Assembly (NCBI RefSeq): GCF_001039355.2
Contig: NW_019775670.1
Location: 124,001-188,000 of the forward strand
Length of the DNA stretch: 64,000 nucleotides
Direction of reading: 5' to 3'
Origin: Lingula anatina
Taxonomy: Eukaryota; Brachiopoda; Lingulata; Lingulida; Lingulidae
The position numbers and the translations under genes were made by a program. Under the pieces are notes generated by a model. The model was not told the origin of the DNA, did not search any database, and was given only the letters and a program-made list of their open reading frames with translations. This document shows, one piece after another, positions 60,388 to 64,000 of the stretch (position 1 is the first letter of the stretch; each line of letters opens with the position of its first letter).

Positions 60388-63300
60388 GTAAGTTAATCGG
60401 AAATGAAACATTGTTAAATTGCGGTGTTTGAGATTCATTTAACATATTTGTAGACAATAAGCAATTTCTTAGGTAAATAACAGACTGCTCAAACCCAAAC
60501 CAACAGGGAATATATTTTCAGGTATGATGTGCCGTGCAGCTCTGTTTTGAACAAAACAAATCTGGTTAATCATTTTCAGTCAGTCACTTCTCAACCCCTG
60601 CATTATTACTTGGCTTCTTTCTGCACATCATTCCCTCACGTCATAGGCCATAGCCAACACTGGCGGGAACACAAGGTTTGGTCTTTTAAATGCCACAGTT
60701 TTAAACTGATGCTGAGCTGAAGCCACTGATTAATTTTCTATTCAGTGCGAATGAACTTTAACTTTAAGCGCAATAAAACATTTTGTCGCGTGATAAATTG
60801 AAACTTAAACTGGGTCAAAATTGAGTAGAAATTATAGGACGCTTTAATGTTTCTTACTCCCATAAAGAGGCAATGGAATGGACCTGGCCCTCGGTCACCT
60901 TAGCCCAAAACACATTTATAATCGAAAAGAAAACGTACTTCCAAACACTTTAAAAACAAATTTAAACAAGGTTGCCTTAAGGATATTGTCACCCTTCGCC
61001 CAAAACTCCTAATTTACTGCCTTACATACATTCTTTTGGATAATAAATAAATCTTCAGTGTTCAGTGACTCAATTAATTAACATTTATACATATGCCATC
61101 TTACAGGTGACGTCATAAATGCGATTTTGGGGTAAAGACTGAAAAATCGGTTTCTCAAATTTCTCTTTTACCTGAGCACCCACGATCACCGTTTCAACGC
61201 CGATTTTAATGACATCATTTAGTACTACAAAACCATGTCTGCGATTTTTCTTTTATCGTCGAAAAAGCAAAATAATGCCTTTGCTTAATGAAAATCTGTA
61301 ATTAGGGGTTCATAACTCCGTACCAAAAACATAAATACCATAAAAACGACACGGGGTAACCTATACATTCCAGGTCAACTCTGCCAATTGTCGTGATAAA
61401 ATCTTGTTTAGGGATGCCCATACATAGACATAGAATACATTCAGTAGAAATCAACGGTAATATATTCTTCCAAATCTTGAAGCCTTTGCTGCAATTTATT
61501 GATGATTTATTCAGGGATCCATTATTTTTATTAGAGATATCATTTAAAAGAAGGGGAATTAATAACTATAAAGGGGTTTGAATTGATAACAATGAAATCA
61601 CTGATTAGAAAAATATCCAATATCCATCATACATGTAATTACTAGGAAACCACACAATTCATTTTCCTTTGTGCTGTGTTATACAAGGCTGTTGTGCTGA
61701 TGAAAAAAGTGCCGGCGTTCTTAACAGCTTGCTTCATTACCTCAAAGATATTATGTAAAACTGCGGGTGGATGTTGCTTTACAAAGGATGTGTCCAAAAA
61801 CGTGAATACCGCAGAAGGGTTAAGTTAGTTGGAAATCGTGCCAGTGCTGCCTTAACTAGCTGCTTGGCGGCTGATTACAACTTGAAAGAACGAGGGCGGG
61901 TGATTTAAAGAGATTATATCACAGAGCGCTTAAGCAAACGTTCTTGGTAATTCGCTTCGGAAAATAATTCAAACAGCCGTGCAAACGCAGAACCTGATTG
62001 ATTCAGACTTCGCTAATAAGTGATATGTCTTTTTGTTTCTCTATAAGAGCTTTTTAGTGGGTGTAGGCCTATGTGAGTGCGAATTTGCTTGCTTATCTAT
62101 ACTGTTGTAATGGACTAAGCACAGTGCAGCTTTACGTTGAAAATTAAAACACCAATCATGTATGAAGTATTTTGCATGCTTTAAATTTTACAACTTTTAA
62201 GTTTTAAAAGATTTTGCCTCTATAGGTTGGAACGGAAACTAGCTACACCGCTGTCAACACCGTTGGGATGGCAATTTATAACCCATGCGTTCATATCTAC
62301 GTTTCACCGCTTAAGTTGTTATGCCATAAGCAATTTGTGGTCTGTTCTTATTCCGTTAACGAAGCTTGTTTAAAGAGGCACTTTTCAGGATTTCATGGAA
62401 ACGTGGCCTTGGCTAGTGAGTTATTATCACAAAGATAACAATACTTGAAATTCCCTTTGGAAACTTCTGAGAAAATATGGAACGGAATGACGGTGTTATA
62501 GCAATATAATGTTAAAACTGATCTTTTAAGAGGAAAAAACAACAACAAATAACTTGTAGTCTATCACCCTTCTCAACCCCATGAAATGCATAAAAGGATA
62601 GAGTGTTTATTCCGAACGCATGGTATTTAGATGCGACACTGGATTTAAAAGGTTAATTTGTATCCAGGTGTTTTCACGAAATTCCTTTAAACGAACCGTT
62701 ACGAATCTTCATTAATTTTTAAAGGGATAAGATGTCTGTGATGAAAATGAAATGAAATTGGTTCCATAAAAGGCGCCTCAAAGTGCACACATGGACTGTT
62801 AAATAAACATCAACATCTATTCTTATTAAATCATCATTATCTTTTAAAAATTAAAACCAAAATTTTCCATCCTTGCAACTCGATTCCAGTGCAAGCAAGA
62901 TTAGATGTTTTAAGCTGTTCTTGTTGAACTGCTATTGAGATTGTGTTGAAGTACGAGAAAACATGGAAGGAAGAAAAAGAATTAGGAGAAGGAGTTCTAT
63001 ATTTAAACGTTGTGTGTTGCTTTGTAAACACTGCCCAGCAAGAAGCCGGCAATTTTTTTTCTAATTGGTAAACGAAGGTTTAATGTTTGCTAGGATAATA
63101 GAATTTTGACAAAACAACAGAGAATTGTGATTGGGGATAGCTGTCAATCATGAATCAATTTAAGCCGGAGAGATTGCAAATAATCACATCAAACTGACGA
63201 AGGAGATTTTTTCGGCAAAACAAACTGTTTGGCACTTTTCAGAAATCACTTCTTCCTTGTGCTTGCACTCTTAATTTTGAATTGCAGTTGAAAAAACACC

Positions 63301-64000
63301 TTTCATAAGTCATTGAAATCCCGTGTACCTGGTTAAAACCTGTTTAAGAGTCACACCACATCTGCGCCAAGGATCAACGGCAAGAATATGAAGTATGAAT
63401 TTTGATTGGCGTTGTTATTCAGACGGCTTCTCATGTAGTGAGGTTTTTCATATTTGTGGATAACATTTTCACCGAAACACTTCACTAAGTGCTAAATATA
63501 CATGACCATGCATTTGTCAAAAGTTTAATATATTCAGTCTAGACTTTTTTCACATTGGCAATCTAAAAGGCATATTGGCAAATAAGTAGCGCAAAATACT
63601 CCATGAAACCGACTTTGATCTCATTTTCGATATTTTATTCCAGAATACCCAATGTCGATCTCACCTTATCTAAAAACAAAATTACAGATAAATTTTATCT
63701 CTGTAGATACTATATTCTGTAAATGTAGCGATTTCCTTCGTGTGTTTGTGTCATTGAAGCGGTAACGAAGGTAGTTATTTTCTTGTTAACGCAATAACCT
63801 GAAATGATGAATGACATATAACGATATCATAATATCTATCACAATACTTGTCTTGTTTTGATCCAAAACCTTCACCCCTATGCCTTTGAATCAAACGTTC
63901 GAATAAAACCAGGTTGACTTTTTGACTGAGCAGATACGCATGCATTAACAATTGATAGGATGCAGTTAATTAATTACAGTAGAAAATATGCACCCCCCCC
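60388..64000. other. First intron of the receptor guanylate cyclase gene (to window end)
   Basis: About 3.6 kb of AT-rich sequence was searched for a continuation of the ligand-binding domain. No exon continuing the family pattern was found, so the first intron probably spans the rest of the window. The window ends in a run of eight C. Confidence 0.5.

Noticed and set aside
62220-62420. Acceptor-like TATAG followed by an open stretch at 62226, as a second guanylate cyclase exon
   Set aside because: The translation does not continue the ligand-binding domain pattern and no matching donor was found.

Overview
This is a 64 kb piece of an AT-rich, intron-dense animal genome. Every recognisable gene is a spliced metazoan gene with canonical GT..AG introns. 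The gene set is SLC46-type transporter, PPP5C, NTPCR, SEL1L, a death-domain protein, a carbohydrate sulfotransferase and a receptor guanylate cyclase. No prokaryotic or viral gene was seen. The source is probably a marine invertebrate: exon-intron structure, high apparent allelic divergence, abundant short inverted-repeat transposons and expanded immune-type genes all fit. The phylum cannot be fixed from sequence reading alone.

Left part (1-16.7 kb). The end of an SLC46-like transporter is followed on the same strand by PPP5C (Ser/Thr phosphatase 5). Both appear twice in a scrambled order: exon 1 at 1315 and 5454, and exons 2-13 at 6470-11369 and 12421-16688. Single-base Ns at 2063 and 11627 bound the inner block. 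The simplest reading is that block 2064-11626 is one haplotype contig dropped into an intron-1 gap of the other haplotype. There would then be one PPP5C locus, not two. NTPCR (minus strand, 18584-20744) follows.

Middle (21.6-32 kb). A tandem duplication carries two copies of a two-exon minus-strand gene. It encodes a protein of about 498 residues that joins an unrecognised ~200-residue N-terminal region to an apolipoprotein-L-like region. The upstream copy on the + axis (23227-25183) has an in-frame stop; the second (27756-29705) is open. N-regions have diverged far more than APOL-like regions. A 780-base gap sits inside a transposon-like element at 30.8-31.9 kb.

Right part. SEL1L (plus, 33336-44767, 20 coding exons, 1345 residues) is the ERAD scaffold with an unusually long Gln/His-rich luminal extension and a duplicated ~65-residue module. 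Convergent to it is a minus-strand death-domain protein of 583 residues (47047-52290). Next come a Golgi-type carbohydrate sulfotransferase with an acidic tail (54749-57403, plus) and the first exon of a receptor guanylate cyclase (60004-60387, plus) whose remainder lies beyond the window.

Exon coordinates were set by hand from splice sites and reading frame. For PPP5C, NTPCR, SEL1L, the death-domain gene, the APOL-like gene and the sulfotransferase, the summed exon lengths are exact multiples of three. The genes show no operon-like functional link. The strongest candidates for something undescribed are the duplicated APOL-like fusion gene, the death-domain protein and the extended SEL1L.
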